Shown here: positions 39,805 through 49,813 of the stretch, one piece after another
Layout of the letters: each line of letters opens with the position of its first letter
Position numbering within the stretch: the stretch's first letter is position 1
Assembly: GCF_022647325.1 (NCBI RefSeq)
Contig: NZ_CP071405.1
Coordinates: forward strand, 1,860,001-1,924,000
Length of the DNA stretch: 64,000 bases
Source: Pantoea deleyi
GTDB lineage: Bacteria; Pseudomonadota; Gammaproteobacteria; Enterobacterales; Enterobacteriaceae
Direction: 5' to 3'
The notes under the pieces: model-generated
The model's input: only the letters and a program-made list of their open reading frames with translations
The model's database searches: none
Told to the model about the DNA's origin: nothing
Program-made: the position numbers and the translations under genes

Positions 39805-40917
39805 CTACTGCGACTCGCCCAGCGCGTAAAACAGGCGGCTGTTCCAGTTGCTGATGGCGACAGACTGAATCAGCGCAAACAGCGCCTCCGGCTCCCAGCC
39901 CGCGGCCATCAGCGGCTGCAGATGCGCAGCGCTGAAGCGTTCCGGCGATCGGGTAAGCTGCGCCGCCAGCGCAATGATCTGCTGCGGCTCGTCTGTGGCC
40001 CCGGCCTCATCCACCCCTTCCGTTAAAATTTCATTTCCCGGCAGCAGCCGGAAGGCCCAGCGGCTGCCCAGAATGCGGGCGGCGGTCGCCTCCGCCAGCG
40101 TAAGATCCTGCGACAGTTGCTGACGCAGTTGCGCCCAGCCAGAGAGCGCGGCAGGGTCATGCGCCAGCAGCCAGACCGCCTCCTGCATACCCGGCAGCGA
40201 CTGACAGCGGGTAATGGCCGCAAGCTGTTCCGCGCTGGCGTAGCGTAGCTCCAGCGGTTTCAGCGCGGGCTGCCAGCGGCCAGGCTGGTCAAATCCGGTG
40301 GCGTCCGCATCCGGTGGCGCGGTACTGCCCGGCAGCCAGCGAACCGGCTGAGCCTGCAACGCCTGTAACCCGGCGACGACCCGCGCCTGATAAGCGACAA
40401 AGCCGATCAGCTGGTTCAGCGTCACAATATCGGGTTCCGTCAGGCCAACCGCATCCAGTGCCGTGATCGCGCTGGCCCCAATCAGCTCCGGCTGCATCGC
40501 GAGCTGGCGCGCATACTGCGTAATCTGGGTCAGACGATTGTTACTCTCGCGTGAGGAGTCGGGACCCGGCAGGGGATTGAGACGGGCAGAGTAGTGATTA
40601 CACAGCCGCTGAACGCCCGCGACCTGCGCCACCGTCAGCGCGGTGCTGAGGCGATCGTAAAGCGTCAGCGTATGGGTGAGCGATGTTGCAACGCGATCGG
40701 GAAAAAGACGCTGCGCCAGATCGCGTGCCGCCAGCAGGGCGGGCTGATGAGCGCGCAGCAGCGCCTGCATCTCGGGGTTATCGGCGTGGCAGCCCAGCAG
40801 GAAACGATCGTCAATATGGGCGGCCTCGGGTACCAGCGGCGCGGCCTGCGAGGTACGAGGACTGGTCTGGCTCTCGTAAAACCAGTGGTTATGGCCCGGA
40901 TAGCGGCGTTGTTCCAT
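39805..40917 (-). CDS. Two-domain CMD/AhpD-like protein
   Basis: A 370-residue protein that looks like two carboxymuconolactone-decarboxylase/AhpD-type helical domains in tandem. The first has YARQLAMQPELIGASAITALDAVGLTEPDIVTLNQLIGFVAYQARVVAGLQAL; the second has LTRSPERFSAAHLQPLMAAGWEPEALFALIQSVAISNWNSRLF. It resembles the paired Avi_7170/Avi_7169 CMD protein families, here fused. Neither domain has the CxxC of active AhpD peroxidases, so redox activity by that mechanism is unlikely. ATG at 40917 follows AAGGA. It ends eight nt from the LysR gene (convergent). Substrate unknown. Confidence 0.78.
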   Translation of the reverse strand: MEQRRYPGHNHWFYESQTSPRTSQAAPLVPEAAHIDDRFLLGCHADNPEMQALLRAHQPALLAARDLAQRLFPDRVATSLTHTLTLYDRLSTALTVAQVAGVQRLCNHYSARLNPLPGPDSSRESNNRLTQITQYARQLAMQPELIGASAITALDAVGLTEPDIVTLNQLIGFVAYQARVVAGLQALQAQPVRWLPGSTAPPDADATGFDQPGRWQPALKPLELRYASAEQLAAITRCQSLPGMQEAVWLLAHDPAALSGWAQLRQQLSQDLTLAEATAARILGSRWAFRLLPGNEILTEGVDEAGATDEPQQIIALAAQLTRSPERFSAAHLQPLMAAGWEPEALFALIQSVAISNWNSRLFYALGESQ

Positions 40918-41099
40918 GATCAATCCTTTTGCAGATTCGGGTTCGGCATGCAGCGGCAGAATCTGAAAATGTGCATAAACCGAAGGGCAGGCTTATCGTC
41001 GCTGATGGTCAGTCCGGGACAAAAGATTGATCGGTGATAATTAATAGCGTTACGGTATAACGGCAGGGAAATCAGGCAGGAAGAGGATGGCAGAGGCGA

Positions 41100-41125
41100 G
41101 AAAAAGGGCGAGCCAGGCTCGCCCT
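41100..41125 (-). terminator. fabI terminator
   Basis: On the minus strand AGGGCGAGCC and GGCTCGCCCT form the stem, followed by TTTTTC. Located 9 nt past the fabI stop. Confidence 0.92.
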
Positions 41126-41133
41126 CCAGGAAC

Positions 41134-41922
41134 TTATTTCAGTTCCAGTTCGTTCATTGCGGCGATGCTGAAGCCGCCATCAACGTGGACCACTTCACCG
41201 GTGATGCCGCCAGCCAGGTCAGAGCAGAGGAATGCGGCTGAGTTGCCGACATCTTCGATGGTAACGGTACGACGAATCGGGGTGACCGCTTCGCAGTGTG
41301 CCAGCATCTTACGGAAATCTTTGATGCCTGATGCTGCCAGGGTGCGGATAGGACCGGCAGAGACGGCGTTAACACGCACGCCTTCCGGGCCCATGGCATT
41401 GGCCATGTAACGCACGTTGGCTTCCAGCGACGCTTTAGCCAGACCCATCACGTTGTAGTTCGGGATCGCGCGCTCTGCGCCCAGGTAAGAGAGCGTCAGC
41501 AGCGCAGAGTGCGGGTTCAGCATCTCGCGGCACTCTTTCGCCATAGCAACGAAGCTGTAGGCGCTGATGTCGTGCGCGATTTTGAAGCCTTCGCGGGTAA
41601 CGGCGTTCACATAGTCGCCAACCAGCTGCTCGCCAGGGGCGAAACCGATAGAGTGAACGAAACCGTCAAATTTCGGCCAGGTTTTTGCCAGTTCAGTGAA
41701 CAGAGATTTGATGCTCTCATCTTCGGCTACGTCACATGGCAGCACGATGTCTGAACCCAACTCTTTGGCAAACTCTTCCACACGACCTTTTAACTTGTCG
41801 TTCTGGTAGGTGAAAGCCAGCTCTGCGCCCTGTTTGTGCATCGCCTGTGCAATACCGTAGGCGATGGAAAGTTTACTGGCAACGCCAGTAATCAGAATGC
41901 GCTTACCGGAAAGAAAACCCAT
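41134..41922 (-). CDS. fabI: Enoyl-[acyl-carrier-protein] reductase (NADH)
   Basis: A 262-residue FabI, same length as E. coli, which performs the last reduction of each fatty-acid elongation cycle; it is the target of triclosan and diazaborines. The SDR-like nucleotide site [13 protein letters not shown], active-site Tyr156 and Lys163 (in [24 protein letters not shown]) and [19 protein letters not shown] loop (here [16 protein letters not shown]) are present. AAGGATTACAGCT precedes ATG 41922; the longer frame to 42018 lacks support. It lies directly downstream of sapF on the same strand but has its own leader. Confidence 0.98.
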   Translation of the reverse strand: MGFLSGKRILITGVASKLSIAYGIAQAMHKQGAELAFTYQNDKLKGRVEEFAKELGSDIVLPCDVAEDESIKSLFTELAKTWPKFDGFVHSIGFAPGEQLVGDYVNAVTREGFKIAHDISAYSFVAMAKECREMLNPHSALLTLSYLGAERAIPNYNVMGLAKASLEANVRYMANAMGPEGVRVNAVSAGPIRTLAASGIKDFRKMLAHCEAVTPIRRTVTIEDVGNSAAFLCSDLAGGITGEVVHVDGGFSIAAMNELELK

Positions 41923-42063
41923 AGCTGTAATCCTTATGGTCATTGTAGTTGGCGGCCGCATGGTTAAAAAGTAAGCGACCGACGTTAATCGACGTGCGGA
42001 TTCTAGCACGTCTCTCATAAATCAGGTAAATCGGCCCGCAATTTCCGGGACAGGCGGCAAAAA

Positions 42064-42867
42064 TCAGCGCTCGCGCCGCCAGGCTTCGGCACTTAGCGCC
42101 TCGCCAAAGTGGCTGCTGATCAGTCGGCGGGTCAGATCGTGCAGCGGAGAGGCCAGCACGTCTGCGGTGCCGCCGCGTTCCACGACTTCGCCCTGATGCA
42201 TCACCAGCACTTTGTCGCTGATGTGCTTCATCATCCCCAGATGCTGGGTGACATAGATGTAGGCGATGCCATGCTTTTCCTGCAGCTCCAGCATCAGATT
42301 CACCAGCTGGGAACGCATTGTCATATCCAGCGACGCCAGCGCCTCGTCGGCCACAATCACTTTGGGTTGCAGGATCAGCGCGCGCGCCAGGCCCAGACGC
42401 TGTTTCTGACCGGGCGCCAGCATATGCGGATAGTAGCCGGCGTGATCGCGCAGCAGGCCCACCTGACGCAGCGTGGCGATAATGCGCTTCTCGCGCGCCT
42501 CCGCGTCGAGGTCGGTATTCAGCCGCAGCGGAAACTCCAGGATCTGACTGATGCGCTGGCGCGGGTTCAGCGAGGTGGAGGGATCCTGAAAAATCATGCG
42601 GATGCGCTGGCTGCGATAGCCATAATCGCCGAAGGTCAGCGGGTGATCGTCAATCAGAATCTCCCCTTCGGTGGGCGCGACCATGCCGCTGAGCATCTTC
42701 GCCAGCGTGGATTTCCCGGAGCCGTTTTCGCCGATGATCGCCAGCGTCTGCCGCTCACGCAGGGTAAAACTGACTGACTTCACCGCCTCAACGTGCTGAC
42801 GACGAAACAGGCCCGTGCGATAGCGAAAGGTCTTACTCAGATTGCGCACTTCCAGCAGGGTCTCCAT
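42064..42867 (-). CDS. sapF: Sap transporter ATP-binding subunit SapF
   Basis: A 267-residue ABC ATPase of the oligopeptide family. Walker A is GENGSGKSTLAK (about 46-57), the signature is LAPGQKQRLGLARAL, Walker B is KVIVADEALASLD, and the H-loop is in TQHLGMM. The signature has APGQ in place of the usual LSGGQ, as in SapF. The Sap system was linked to resistance to antimicrobial peptides in Salmonella and to putrescine export (SapBCDF) and potassium uptake energisation in E. coli. Last gene of the sapABCDF operon; ATG is two bases after the sapD stop. Confidence 0.95.
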   Translation of the reverse strand: METLLEVRNLSKTFRYRTGLFRRQHVEAVKSVSFTLRERQTLAIIGENGSGKSTLAKMLSGMVAPTEGEILIDDHPLTFGDYGYRSQRIRMIFQDPSTSLNPRQRISQILEFPLRLNTDLDAEAREKRIIATLRQVGLLRDHAGYYPHMLAPGQKQRLGLARALILQPKVIVADEALASLDMTMRSQLVNLMLELQEKHGIAYIYVTQHLGMMKHISDKVLVMHQGEVVERGGTADVLASPLHDLTRRLISSHFGEALSAEAWRRER

Positions 42868-42868
42868 G

Positions 42869-43864
42869 CTACTGGCCCTCCATATTCAGCGGGAAATGAC
42901 AGGCATAGAGGTGCGTTTTGCTGCCGGTCAGCCGGGGCGTTTCAATACATTTGCGCTGCGCATAGGGGCAGCGCGGCCCCAGACGACAGCCAATCGGCAG
43001 GCTCTCCAGCGACGGAATCGCGCCCGACAGCGTATTCAGGCGGCTCTTATGCGGCAGGGCGCGACCAAAATCAGGCATCGCCCGAATCAGCGCCTGGGTA
43101 TAGGGATGATGCGGGGTGCTCATCAAATCTTCGCTCTGCGCGGTTTCCACCGTCTGGCCGCAGTACATTACATTAATGCGATCAGCCCACTGGCTCATGG
43201 TGCGCAGGTCGTGACTGATCAGCAGAATGGTGGTGTTGTTATTCTGATTCAGGCGGCTCAGCAGGCGATAAATCTGCGCCTGGGTAGTGGGCTCCATGGC
43301 GTTGGTCGGTTCATCGGCGATCAGCAGGCGCGGCTGATTTGCCAGGGCAATCGCGATCATCACCTTCTGACACTCACCCTCGGTCAGCTCATAGGGAAAG
43401 CTGCGCATAATATCTTTATGATCTTTGATGCCGACGCGATGCAGCAGTTCGATGGCGCGGGTTTTACGCCAGAACCAGAAGCGTTTCAGCCAGGGGCCTT
43501 TGTAGGTCCAGCGCGGAATAACCTGCATCAGCTGACGACCGATGCTCTCGGAGGGATCGAGACAGGATTGTGGCTCCTGAAAAATCATCGAGACGTTATG
43601 GCCGATGATGCGGCGGCGCTCACGCGGCGTCAGGCGCAGCAGATCAACATCATCGAAGACCATGCGATCGGCGGTGACACGCCAGTTATCGTTGGTCACG
43701 CCGCAGATAGCCTTGGCCACCAGGCTCTTACCGGAGCCGGACTCGCCGACCAGCCCGCGGATCTCGCCTTCACCCAGCGTCAGATTGACGCGATCGACCG
43801 CCTTGACCGGCCCGTCAGCGGTCATGAATTCAATGGTCAGATTACGGATATCGAGTAACGGCAT
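42869..43864 (-). CDS. sapD: Sap transporter ATP-binding subunit SapD
   Basis: A 331-residue ABC ATPase. Walker [14 protein letters not shown] (about 40-52), signature [15 protein letters not shown] (a variant of LSGGQ, as usual for SapD), Walker [14 protein letters not shown] and H-loop ISHDLRT. The C-terminal extension with [19 protein letters not shown] is the oligopeptide-transporter Cys-rich motif that may bind an Fe-S cluster. E. coli SapD also provides ATP-binding for TrkG/TrkH potassium uptake (TrkE). Its ATG directly abuts the stop of sapC. Confidence 0.96.
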   Translation of the reverse strand: MPLLDIRNLTIEFMTADGPVKAVDRVNLTLGEGEIRGLVGESGSGKSLVAKAICGVTNDNWRVTADRMVFDDVDLLRLTPRERRRIIGHNVSMIFQEPQSCLDPSESIGRQLMQVIPRWTYKGPWLKRFWFWRKTRAIELLHRVGIKDHKDIMRSFPYELTEGECQKVMIAIALANQPRLLIADEPTNAMEPTTQAQIYRLLSRLNQNNNTTILLISHDLRTMSQWADRINVMYCGQTVETAQSEDLMSTPHHPYTQALIRAMPDFGRALPHKSRLNTLSGAIPSLESLPIGCRLGPRCPYAQRKCIETPRLTGSKTHLYACHFPLNMEGQ

Positions 43865-44755
43865 TTATTCCACTCCCGCTTCGACGGCGCGACGGATGCC
43901 GTCACCCAGCAGGTTGATAATTAACACGCTGATCATCAGCGCTACACCAGGCAGCATCACGGTCCAGGGCGCGACGTAAATCAGCTCCAGCGAATCGCCC
44001 AGCATCGCTCCCCACTCCGGCGACGGCAGTTGCGCGCCCAGGTCGAGGAATCCCAGCGCCGCGATATCCAGAATCGCCATCGACAGCGCGCGGGTAATTT
44101 CGGTGATCAGCATCGGTAAAATGTTCGGCATAATGGCGTAGCGCAGGATGTTGCGCCCGCTGGCCCCGTCCAGGCGCGCCGCCACCACATACTCTTTTTC
44201 CAGCTCATCGTGGACGGCGCTGTAAATTTCCCGCACCAGGCGTGGCATCAGCGCCAGCCAGACCGCCAGCAGCGCATGCTCCAGACGCGGCCCGAGAAAC
44301 GCCACCACGATAATCGCCAGCAGCAGCGACGGGATAGAGAGCAGGGTATCCAGCACATGGTTCATTACCGCCGAACGGATACCGTGGGTCATTCCGGCCA
44401 GCACGCCCAGCACCAGCGCGCCCAGGGTGGCGAAGAGGGTCACCAGAATCGCGGAGCCGACCGTCGGGCCTGCGCCGCTCAGCAGGCGGCTCAGGACATC
44501 CCGGCCCAGATCGTCAGTTCCCAGGAAAAAGGAGACATCGCCATAGCGGGACCAGGAGGGCGGCAGCAGCTGATAGCCCAGGAACTGCTGATCGATGCCG
44601 TAAGGCGCAATCAGGCCGCCAAAAAGGCAGAGCAGCAGCAGCGCGCCGAAGCCATACAGCCCGACCATCGAGATCGGCTTGCTGTAGAAATGCTGCCAGC
44701 TCTGACGAAAGGCGCTGGGCAGACGTTTTTCGGCGTAGATATTATCGACGGGCAT
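43865..44755 (-). CDS. sapC: Sap transporter permease SapC
   Basis: A 296-residue ABC permease of the DppC/OppC type with six hydrophobic segments. The N-terminal domain is followed by the characteristic [20 protein letters not shown] and the EAA loop in [23 protein letters not shown]. Overlaps the end of sapB by 14 nt, indicating translational coupling. Together with SapB it forms the membrane channel of the transporter. Confidence 0.95.
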   Translation of the reverse strand: MPVDNIYAEKRLPSAFRQSWQHFYSKPISMVGLYGFGALLLLCLFGGLIAPYGIDQQFLGYQLLPPSWSRYGDVSFFLGTDDLGRDVLSRLLSGAGPTVGSAILVTLFATLGALVLGVLAGMTHGIRSAVMNHVLDTLLSIPSLLLAIIVVAFLGPRLEHALLAVWLALMPRLVREIYSAVHDELEKEYVVAARLDGASGRNILRYAIMPNILPMLITEITRALSMAILDIAALGFLDLGAQLPSPEWGAMLGDSLELIYVAPWTVMLPGVALMISVLIINLLGDGIRRAVEAGVE

Positions 44756-45707
44756 ACCATTCCTTATGTTTCAGCGGATTCAGCGCCGCACCAATGACGT
44801 CAGAAATGACGTTGACCAGTATCACCAGCCCGCCGACTACCATCACCCCGGCGGAGATCGCCGCATAATCCTGCTGACGGATTGCGTTAATCAGCCAGCG
44901 GCCGAGGCCAGGCCAGTTAAAGACCATCTCGGTGATCATCGCCAGTGTAATCATGGTCGAGAATTGCAGGCCCAGACGCGGGATCACCGGCGGCAGCGCA
45001 TTGTGCAGCACATGGCGGCGGATCACCGTAAAGCGCGACAGACCGCGCGTGGCGGCCGCTTTGACATAGTTTTTATCCATCACGTCGCTGGTGCTGTTGC
45101 GCAGCAAGCGGATCACTTCCGTCGTCGGTGCCATCGCCAGCACCAGCACCGGCAGCACCAGGTGAGAGAGGGCGCTGACGATCATCTCGTGCCGCCACGG
45201 CGAAGGGCTGAGCCAGGCGTCAATCAGCGCAAAGCCCGAGATATTTTTCACCGGATAGAGCAGATCGTGACGACCTGATACCGGCAGCCAGCCCAGGGTC
45301 AGCGAGAAGAAGAGCGTCAGCAGCAGCGCGAGCCAGAAAATCGGCGCAGAGAAGCCGAACAGCGCCAGCGCACTGATGGTCTTATCCTGCCATTTATTGC
45401 GCATGACCCCGGCACAGATCCCCAGCGGGATCCCCACCAGCAGGGCAAACAGAAAGGCCAGGATACACAACTCCATGGTCGCCGGGAAAACCTCGCGCAG
45501 CTGCAGACCAATCTCCTGACCATTGGTGCTGGAGACGCCGAAATCGAACTGCAGCATCCCTTTAAACCAGAACCACCAGGCGTCGGAGAGCGCCGCGCCT
45601 TCCAGCGGCGCGTTAGGCGTGAAGTAGCTCAGGCTGAAGCTGACCAGCGACAGCAGAAACAGGGTAATGATCAGCAGCAGCAGACGCCGCAGAATATAGA
45701 TAATCAC
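44742..45707 (-). CDS. sapB: Sap transporter permease SapB
   Basis: A 321-residue ABC permease of the DppB/OppB type with about six membrane helices; N-terminal [28 protein letters not shown] is the first. The EAA loop reads [33 protein letters not shown]. The start is GTG at 45707, immediately after the TAA of sapA, with AAGGAAAAG inside the end of sapA as ribosome site. Length matches E. coli SapB. Confidence 0.95.
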   Translation of the reverse strand: MIIYILRRLLLLIITLFLLSLVSFSLSYFTPNAPLEGAALSDAWWFWFKGMLQFDFGVSSTNGQEIGLQLREVFPATMELCILAFLFALLVGIPLGICAGVMRNKWQDKTISALALFGFSAPIFWLALLLTLFFSLTLGWLPVSGRHDLLYPVKNISGFALIDAWLSPSPWRHEMIVSALSHLVLPVLVLAMAPTTEVIRLLRNSTSDVMDKNYVKAAATRGLSRFTVIRRHVLHNALPPVIPRLGLQFSTMITLAMITEMVFNWPGLGRWLINAIRQQDYAAISAGVMVVGGLVILVNVISDVIGAALNPLKHKEWYARR

Positions 45708-47330
45708 TTACTTTTCCTTATCGCTTTCACGATAAACCCCGGCAAACGACGCGTTGCCGAACGGACTCAGCACCAGCCCTTTGATGTCATGGCGAAACGC
45801 CTGTAAACGCAGCGAGGAGGCCAGCGGCAGCACCGGCAGCTCCTGCGCCAGAATCTGCTGCGCCTTGTCATAACTGTCGATACGGCCCGCGAGCTGCTGG
45901 GATAACAGGGCATTCTGCAGCGTTTCATCGAAGGCGGGCGAGCACCAGTGGGCATAATTGGTCTGCGAGCGAATCGCCGCACAGCTCAGCAGGGGCCGGA
46001 AGAAGCTGTCGGGATCGTTGCTGTCCGTCGCCCAGCCTGCCAGCGTCAGATCGTGATTCATCGCCATCAGCTGCGCTTCCTGAAAACGCCCCTCTACCGG
46101 CACTATCGTCAGCCGGACGCCCACCTGCGCCAGATCCGCCTGTAACAGTTCAGCGGTTTTCAGCGGGCTGGGGTTCCAGGATTGCGAGGCGACCGGCACC
46201 ACCAGCCGCAGATGCAGATCGCTGATTCCCAGTGCGGCCAGCGCCGCACGGGATTTCGCCGGATCGTAGCTGGTGATGCGGGCATCGTTGTCATAGGCCC
46301 AGGAGGCGCGCGGCAGAATAGAGGCCGCCGTTTCGGCGGTGCCGTAATAGATGGACTCCATCAGGCGTTCATTGTTGATTGCCAGCGCCAGCGCGTGACG
46401 CACTTCCGGCCGGTCGAGCGGCGGTTTACGGGTATTGAAGGCCAGATAGGCGACGTTCATTCCGGGACGCAGGGTCATCCGCAGACGGGGATCGTCGCGC
46501 AGAATCGTCAGCTGGCTGGCTGCAGGATAGGCCAGTACATCGCATTCACCGGTCAGCAGTTTCGAGAGCCGTCCGGTGCCGCCCGAACCGAGGTCGATCA
46601 CCGCCTGTTGCAGGCGCGGCACGCCCTTCCAGTAGTGAGGATTGCGCGCCAGCCGGATGTACTGACCGGTGCGGTATTCGCTGAGCTGATAGGGGCCGGT
46701 GCCGACCGGCTGCCGATCCAGCTCTTCCTGCCGGCCCTGCGCGGTGAGCTGGTCGGCGTACTCTTTCGACAGCACCGGGGCGTAGTGGGTCGCCATATGC
46801 CAGAGGAACGAGGCATCGGGGCTGTTCAGCCTGAACTCGACCGTCCGGTTGTCGATTTTTTTGACGCTCTGCACTGAATCCGCAAACTGCAGGCTGTCAA
46901 AATAGGGATAGTAGCCGCCATTGACGTTATGCCAGGGATGATGACGGTCAAACATCCGGGCGAAGCTGAACACCACATCGTCAGCGTTCAGCGGGCGGGT
47001 CGGGTGGAACTGATTGGTCTGCTGGAACTGCACGCCGCTGCGCAGATGGAAGCGGTAGGTCGCGCCGTTATCGCGCACTTCCCATCCCGACGCCAGGTCT
47101 GGTTTGAGGCGATAAGTGTAGGGGTCGACGTCCAGCAGCCGGTCATAGAGCTGCGCCGCCAGCGTATCGACCGTCAGCCCGCTGCTGGCCATCTGCGGGT
47201 TAAAGGTGTTCAGCGTGCCGCTGACGCAATAGACAAAGCCGGTCTGGCGGATATCACCGGCCGGTGCCGACCACGCAGGGGCACTCAACGCACTGAGGCT
47301 CAGCAACAGCGAACATAGTAGTTTTGACAT
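45708..47330 (-). CDS. sapA: Sap transporter substrate-binding protein SapA
   Basis: A 540-residue periplasmic family 5 solute-binding protein with an N-terminal signal peptide (SKLLCSLLLSLSALSAPAWSA). Conserved stretches: GFVYCVSGTLNTFNPQMASSGLTVDTLAAQLYDRLLDVDPYTYRLKP, FNADDVVF-type (here LNADDVVFSFARMFD), and LTLAGWATDSNDPDSFFRPLLSCAA. In Salmonella SapA binds antimicrobial peptides such as protamine; in Haemophilus it also binds haem. ATG 47330 aligns with the family; the frame to 47441 is not supported. First gene of the operon, divergent from the RyhB sRNA locus. Confidence 0.95.
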   Translation of the reverse strand: MSKLLCSLLLSLSALSAPAWSAPAGDIRQTGFVYCVSGTLNTFNPQMASSGLTVDTLAAQLYDRLLDVDPYTYRLKPDLASGWEVRDNGATYRFHLRSGVQFQQTNQFHPTRPLNADDVVFSFARMFDRHHPWHNVNGGYYPYFDSLQFADSVQSVKKIDNRTVEFRLNSPDASFLWHMATHYAPVLSKEYADQLTAQGRQEELDRQPVGTGPYQLSEYRTGQYIRLARNPHYWKGVPRLQQAVIDLGSGGTGRLSKLLTGECDVLAYPAASQLTILRDDPRLRMTLRPGMNVAYLAFNTRKPPLDRPEVRHALALAINNERLMESIYYGTAETAASILPRASWAYDNDARITSYDPAKSRAALAALGISDLHLRLVVPVASQSWNPSPLKTAELLQADLAQVGVRLTIVPVEGRFQEAQLMAMNHDLTLAGWATDSNDPDSFFRPLLSCAAIRSQTNYAHWCSPAFDETLQNALLSQQLAGRIDSYDKAQQILAQELPVLPLASSLRLQAFRHDIKGLVLSPFGNASFAGVYRESDKEK

Positions 47331-47459
47331 AGAACTCAACGATTTTGAGGCATTGCGCAGAGTGTATCGCAAAGCGGGCGTTGTCCCAAAACCTGCAGCG
47401 ACTGCCAGCCTGATTTTCATCATCGCAGCGTAAAAAAGCACGCACAGAGGGTGTGGTAA

Positions 47460-47512
47460 TGAGAAAAATTCTCAATTAAGGGTTTACAGATGATAATAGG
47501 AATGATTATTAT
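47460..47512 (+). promoter_or_regulatory. ryhB promoter with two Fur-box-like sites
   Basis: TTTACA (47483-47488) and TATTAT (47507-47512), 18 nt apart, precede the RyhB start. Fur-like site 1 at 47460-47474 matches 11 of 14 positions of the 7-1-7 palindrome TGATAATnATTATCA. Site 2 at 47492-47510 matches 14 of 19 positions of the 19-bp consensus GATAATGATAATCATTATC and overlaps the spacer and -10. Site 1 is also about 130 nt upstream of sapA. This is the layout expected of an iron-repressed sRNA promoter. Confidence 0.82.
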
Positions 47513-47518
47513 TCGTTT

Positions 47519-47608
47519 GCGATTCGACGGTGGCTCTGCCGGAGAAAAGCACGACATTGCTCACATTGCTTCCAGTATTGTTGCCCGCCCGATGGCGGGC
47601 TTTTTTTT
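47519..47608 (+). ncRNA. ryhB: RyhB small RNA
   Basis: The sequence contains AAAGCACGACATTGCTCAC followed by ATTGCTTCCAGTATT, identical to the core seed and Hfq region of E. coli RyhB, which pairs with mRNAs of iron-using proteins (sdhC, sodB, fumA, acnB and others). The 5' arm (GCGATTCGACGGTGGC, CTGCCGGAGAA) differs from E. coli, and the terminator is GCCCGCC-CGAT-GGCGGGC followed by eight T (47583-47608). Start inferred as G 47519, six bases after the -10; length about 90 nt. Located between sapA and pspF, not at the yhhX-yhhY site of E. coli. Confidence 0.95.
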
Positions 47609-47718
47609 ACCCGGATTCCGCAGGCCGGCGTCTGCCGCGTATGTTCCACGCTCTCTGCTACGCCGCACGTTGCTTAGTCGGACGGCGGCGACAGGCAGGG
47701 CGCAGCGCACCCCGCCGT

Positions 47719-48720
47719 TCAGTTTTCAGCCTTGATACCGTGCTTTTTCATCATTGCACGCAGCTGATGATAGGTGACGCCGAGTAATCCGGCCGCGCGG
47801 CGCTGGTTATAACGCGCCTGATGCAGACTGGCCTCGACCAGATCGCGCTCCTGCTGGTTCTGCCACTGGCGCAGATCCAGCGGCAGGGCGGGCAGGGCGC
47901 GGCTCTCGGCCGCCTGGCTGGCGGGCAGAAGCGCGACCGGCTCCTGACGCGCCGCGAACGGGTTGATAATCACCTTATCCAGCGGCTGCTCGCTGCTGTT
48001 GTGACGATAGACCGATCGCTCCACCACGTTTTTCAGCTCGCGAACGTTGCCCGGCCAGTGATAGTCCAGCAGCGCCTGCTGCGCACGCGGCGTAAAGCCG
48101 GGGAAGAGCAGCAGGCCAAGCTCACGGCACATCTGGATAGCGAAATGTTCCGCCATCACCAGAATATCGCTGCGACGTTCGCGCAGGGGCGGTAACTGCA
48201 CCACATCAAATGCCAGACGATCCAGCAGGTCGGCGCGGAACTTTCCTGCCGCCGCCAGCGCGGGCAGATCTTCATTCGTTGCGCAGACCAGCCGGACGTT
48301 CACCTGCAGAGAATGATTGCCGCCGACGCGTTCCAGCTGGCCATACTCAATCACCCTCAGCAGCTTTTCCTGCACCAGCATCGGCGCGGTGGCCAGCTCA
48401 TCCAGAAACAGCGTGCCGCCATCCGCGCGCTCAAAACGGCCCAGGTGGCGCTTCTGCGCGCCGGTAAAGGCGCCCGCCTCATGCCCGAAGAGTTCGGAGT
48501 CCAGCAGATTCTCATTCAGCGCCGCACAGTTCAGCGAGATAAACGGGCCCTGCCAGCGGTCAGAGAGGTAGTGTAGCCGGCTGGCGATAAGCTCTTTACC
48601 TGTTCCGCGTTCGCCAATCACCAGCACCGGTTTCTCCAGCAGGGCCAGTTTAGAAACCTGCTCCAGCACTTCCAGAAAATTATTCGACTCACCCAGAAGA
48701 TTATCGTTTGATCCTGTCAT
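47719..48720 (-). CDS. pspF: Phage shock protein operon transcriptional activator PspF
   Basis: A 333-residue sigma-54 enhancer-binding protein that activates pspA when freed from PspA. The AAA+ domain has Walker A GERGTGKE, the sigma-54 contact loop GAFTGA ([12 protein letters not shown]), Walker [14 protein letters not shown], and the [18 protein letters not shown] sensor region; a Fis-type helix-turn-helix is at the C-terminus ([24 protein letters not shown]). As usual for PspF there is no N-terminal regulatory domain. ATG at 48720 is chosen; a GTG at 48735 would add five residues, and neither has a strong ribosome site. Divergent from pspA. Confidence 0.95.
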   Translation of the reverse strand: MTGSNDNLLGESNNFLEVLEQVSKLALLEKPVLVIGERGTGKELIASRLHYLSDRWQGPFISLNCAALNENLLDSELFGHEAGAFTGAQKRHLGRFERADGGTLFLDELATAPMLVQEKLLRVIEYGQLERVGGNHSLQVNVRLVCATNEDLPALAAAGKFRADLLDRLAFDVVQLPPLRERRSDILVMAEHFAIQMCRELGLLLFPGFTPRAQQALLDYHWPGNVRELKNVVERSVYRHNSSEQPLDKVIINPFAARQEPVALLPASQAAESRALPALPLDLRQWQNQQERDLVEASLHQARYNQRRAAGLLGVTYHQLRAMMKKHGIKAEN

Positions 48721-48818
48721 GATGAATTTCGCCACCCATTAATCATTTTGACTATCTTAGAACAAGCAGACGATGCTGTAAAATTTCCAATTCATTGTAT
48801 ATCAGTGAGTTATAAAAC

Positions 48819-48834
48819 TGGCACGCATCTTGTA
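48819..48834 (+). promoter_or_regulatory. Sigma-54 promoter of pspA
   Basis: TGGCACG, CATC, TTGTA: the -24 GG and -12 region of a sigma-54 promoter, almost the same as in E. coli (TGGCACG ... TTGTATTAACA). It lies 52 nt before the pspA ATG. PspF binding sites and IHF are expected in the 48721-48815 interval. Confidence 0.93.
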
Positions 48835-48885
48835 TTAACACAGCAGAGCAACAGCGTTTTAAAACATCAAAAGAGGAACATCATT

Positions 48886-49551
48886 ATGGGTATTTTTTCT
48901 CGTTTCGCCGATATCGTGAACGCCAACATCAATTCCCTGCTGGAGCGCGCGGAAGATCCGCAGAAGCTGGTCCGGCTGATGATTCAGGAGATGGAAGACA
49001 CGTTAGTCGAAGTACGCTCCACCTCTGCACGGGCGCTGGCGGAAAAGAAACAGCTGTCACGCCGCATTGAGCAGGCTGAGATTCAGCAGGCTGAATGGCA
49101 GGAAAAAGCGGAGCTGGCGCTGCGCAAGGACAAAGAAGATCTGGCCCGTTCTGCGCTGATCGAAAAACAGAAACTCACCGACCTGATCGCGTCGCTGAAA
49201 CAGGAAGTGAGCCAGGTTGAAGAGACGCTGGAGCGGATGAAAGGCGAGATCGGTGAGCTGGAGAAGAAACTCAGCGAAACCCGTGCCCGTCAGCAGGCGC
49301 TGACCCTGCGTCATCAGGCGGCTTCTTCTTCCCGCGATGTGCGTCGTCAGCTGGACAGCGGTAAAATTGATGAAGCGATGGCGCGGTTTGAGTCTTTCGA
49401 GCGTCGCATCGATCACATGGAAGCGGAAGCGGAAAGCCACGGTTTTGGTAAGCCGAAAACGCTGGATCAGCAGTTCACTGACCTGAAAGCCGACGATGAG
49501 ATCAGTCAGCAGCTCAACGCGCTGAAAGCCCGAATGAACCGTAGTGAGTAA
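48886..49551 (+). CDS. pspA: Phage shock protein A
   Basis: A 221-residue ESCRT-III-like coiled-coil protein (PspA/IM30/Vipp1 family). N-terminal amphipathic helix [19 protein letters not shown] binds membrane; long coiled coils follow (about 25-190). PspA both inhibits PspF and, under membrane stress, oligomerises on the inner membrane to maintain proton motive force. Start at 48886 with AAGAGGAACA upstream. First gene of pspABCD. Nearly identical to E. coli through the first 60 residues. Confidence 0.97.
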   Translation: MGIFSRFADIVNANINSLLERAEDPQKLVRLMIQEMEDTLVEVRSTSARALAEKKQLSRRIEQAEIQQAEWQEKAELALRKDKEDLARSALIEKQKLTDLIASLKQEVSQVEETLERMKGEIGELEKKLSETRARQQALTLRHQAASSSRDVRRQLDSGKIDEAMARFESFERRIDHMEAEAESHGFGKPKTLDQQFTDLKADDEISQQLNALKARMNRSE

Positions 49552-49585
49552 CTGACGACGTTGCGAAAGTGATTAAGGAGAGTCA

Positions 49586-49813
49586 ATGAGCGCACTTTTT
49601 CTCGCCATACCCTTAACGATCTTTGTGCTGTTTGTCGCACCGATCTGGTTATGGCTGCATTACAGCAACAAGCGTAACGGCGGTTCGGAGCTGTCACAAA
49701 GCGAACTCCAGCGTCTGCAGCGCGTCACTCAGGACGCGCAGCGGATGCGCGACCGGATCGATGCGCTGGAGGCCATTCTGGACGCCGAACATCCGAACTG
49801 GAGGCAGCCATGA
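49586..49813 (+). CDS. pspB: Phage shock protein B
   Basis: A 75-residue inner-membrane protein: one N-terminal helix (SALFLAIPLTIFVLFVAPIWLWLHY) then a cytoplasmic coiled coil (LQRLQRVTQDAQRMRDRIDALEAIL). PspB works with PspC to sense membrane stress and sequester PspA away from PspF. AAGGAG precedes the ATG; the stop overlaps pspC by four bases. Confidence 0.96.
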   Translation: MSALFLAIPLTIFVLFVAPIWLWLHYSNKRNGGSELSQSELQRLQRVTQDAQRMRDRIDALEAILDAEHPNWRQP

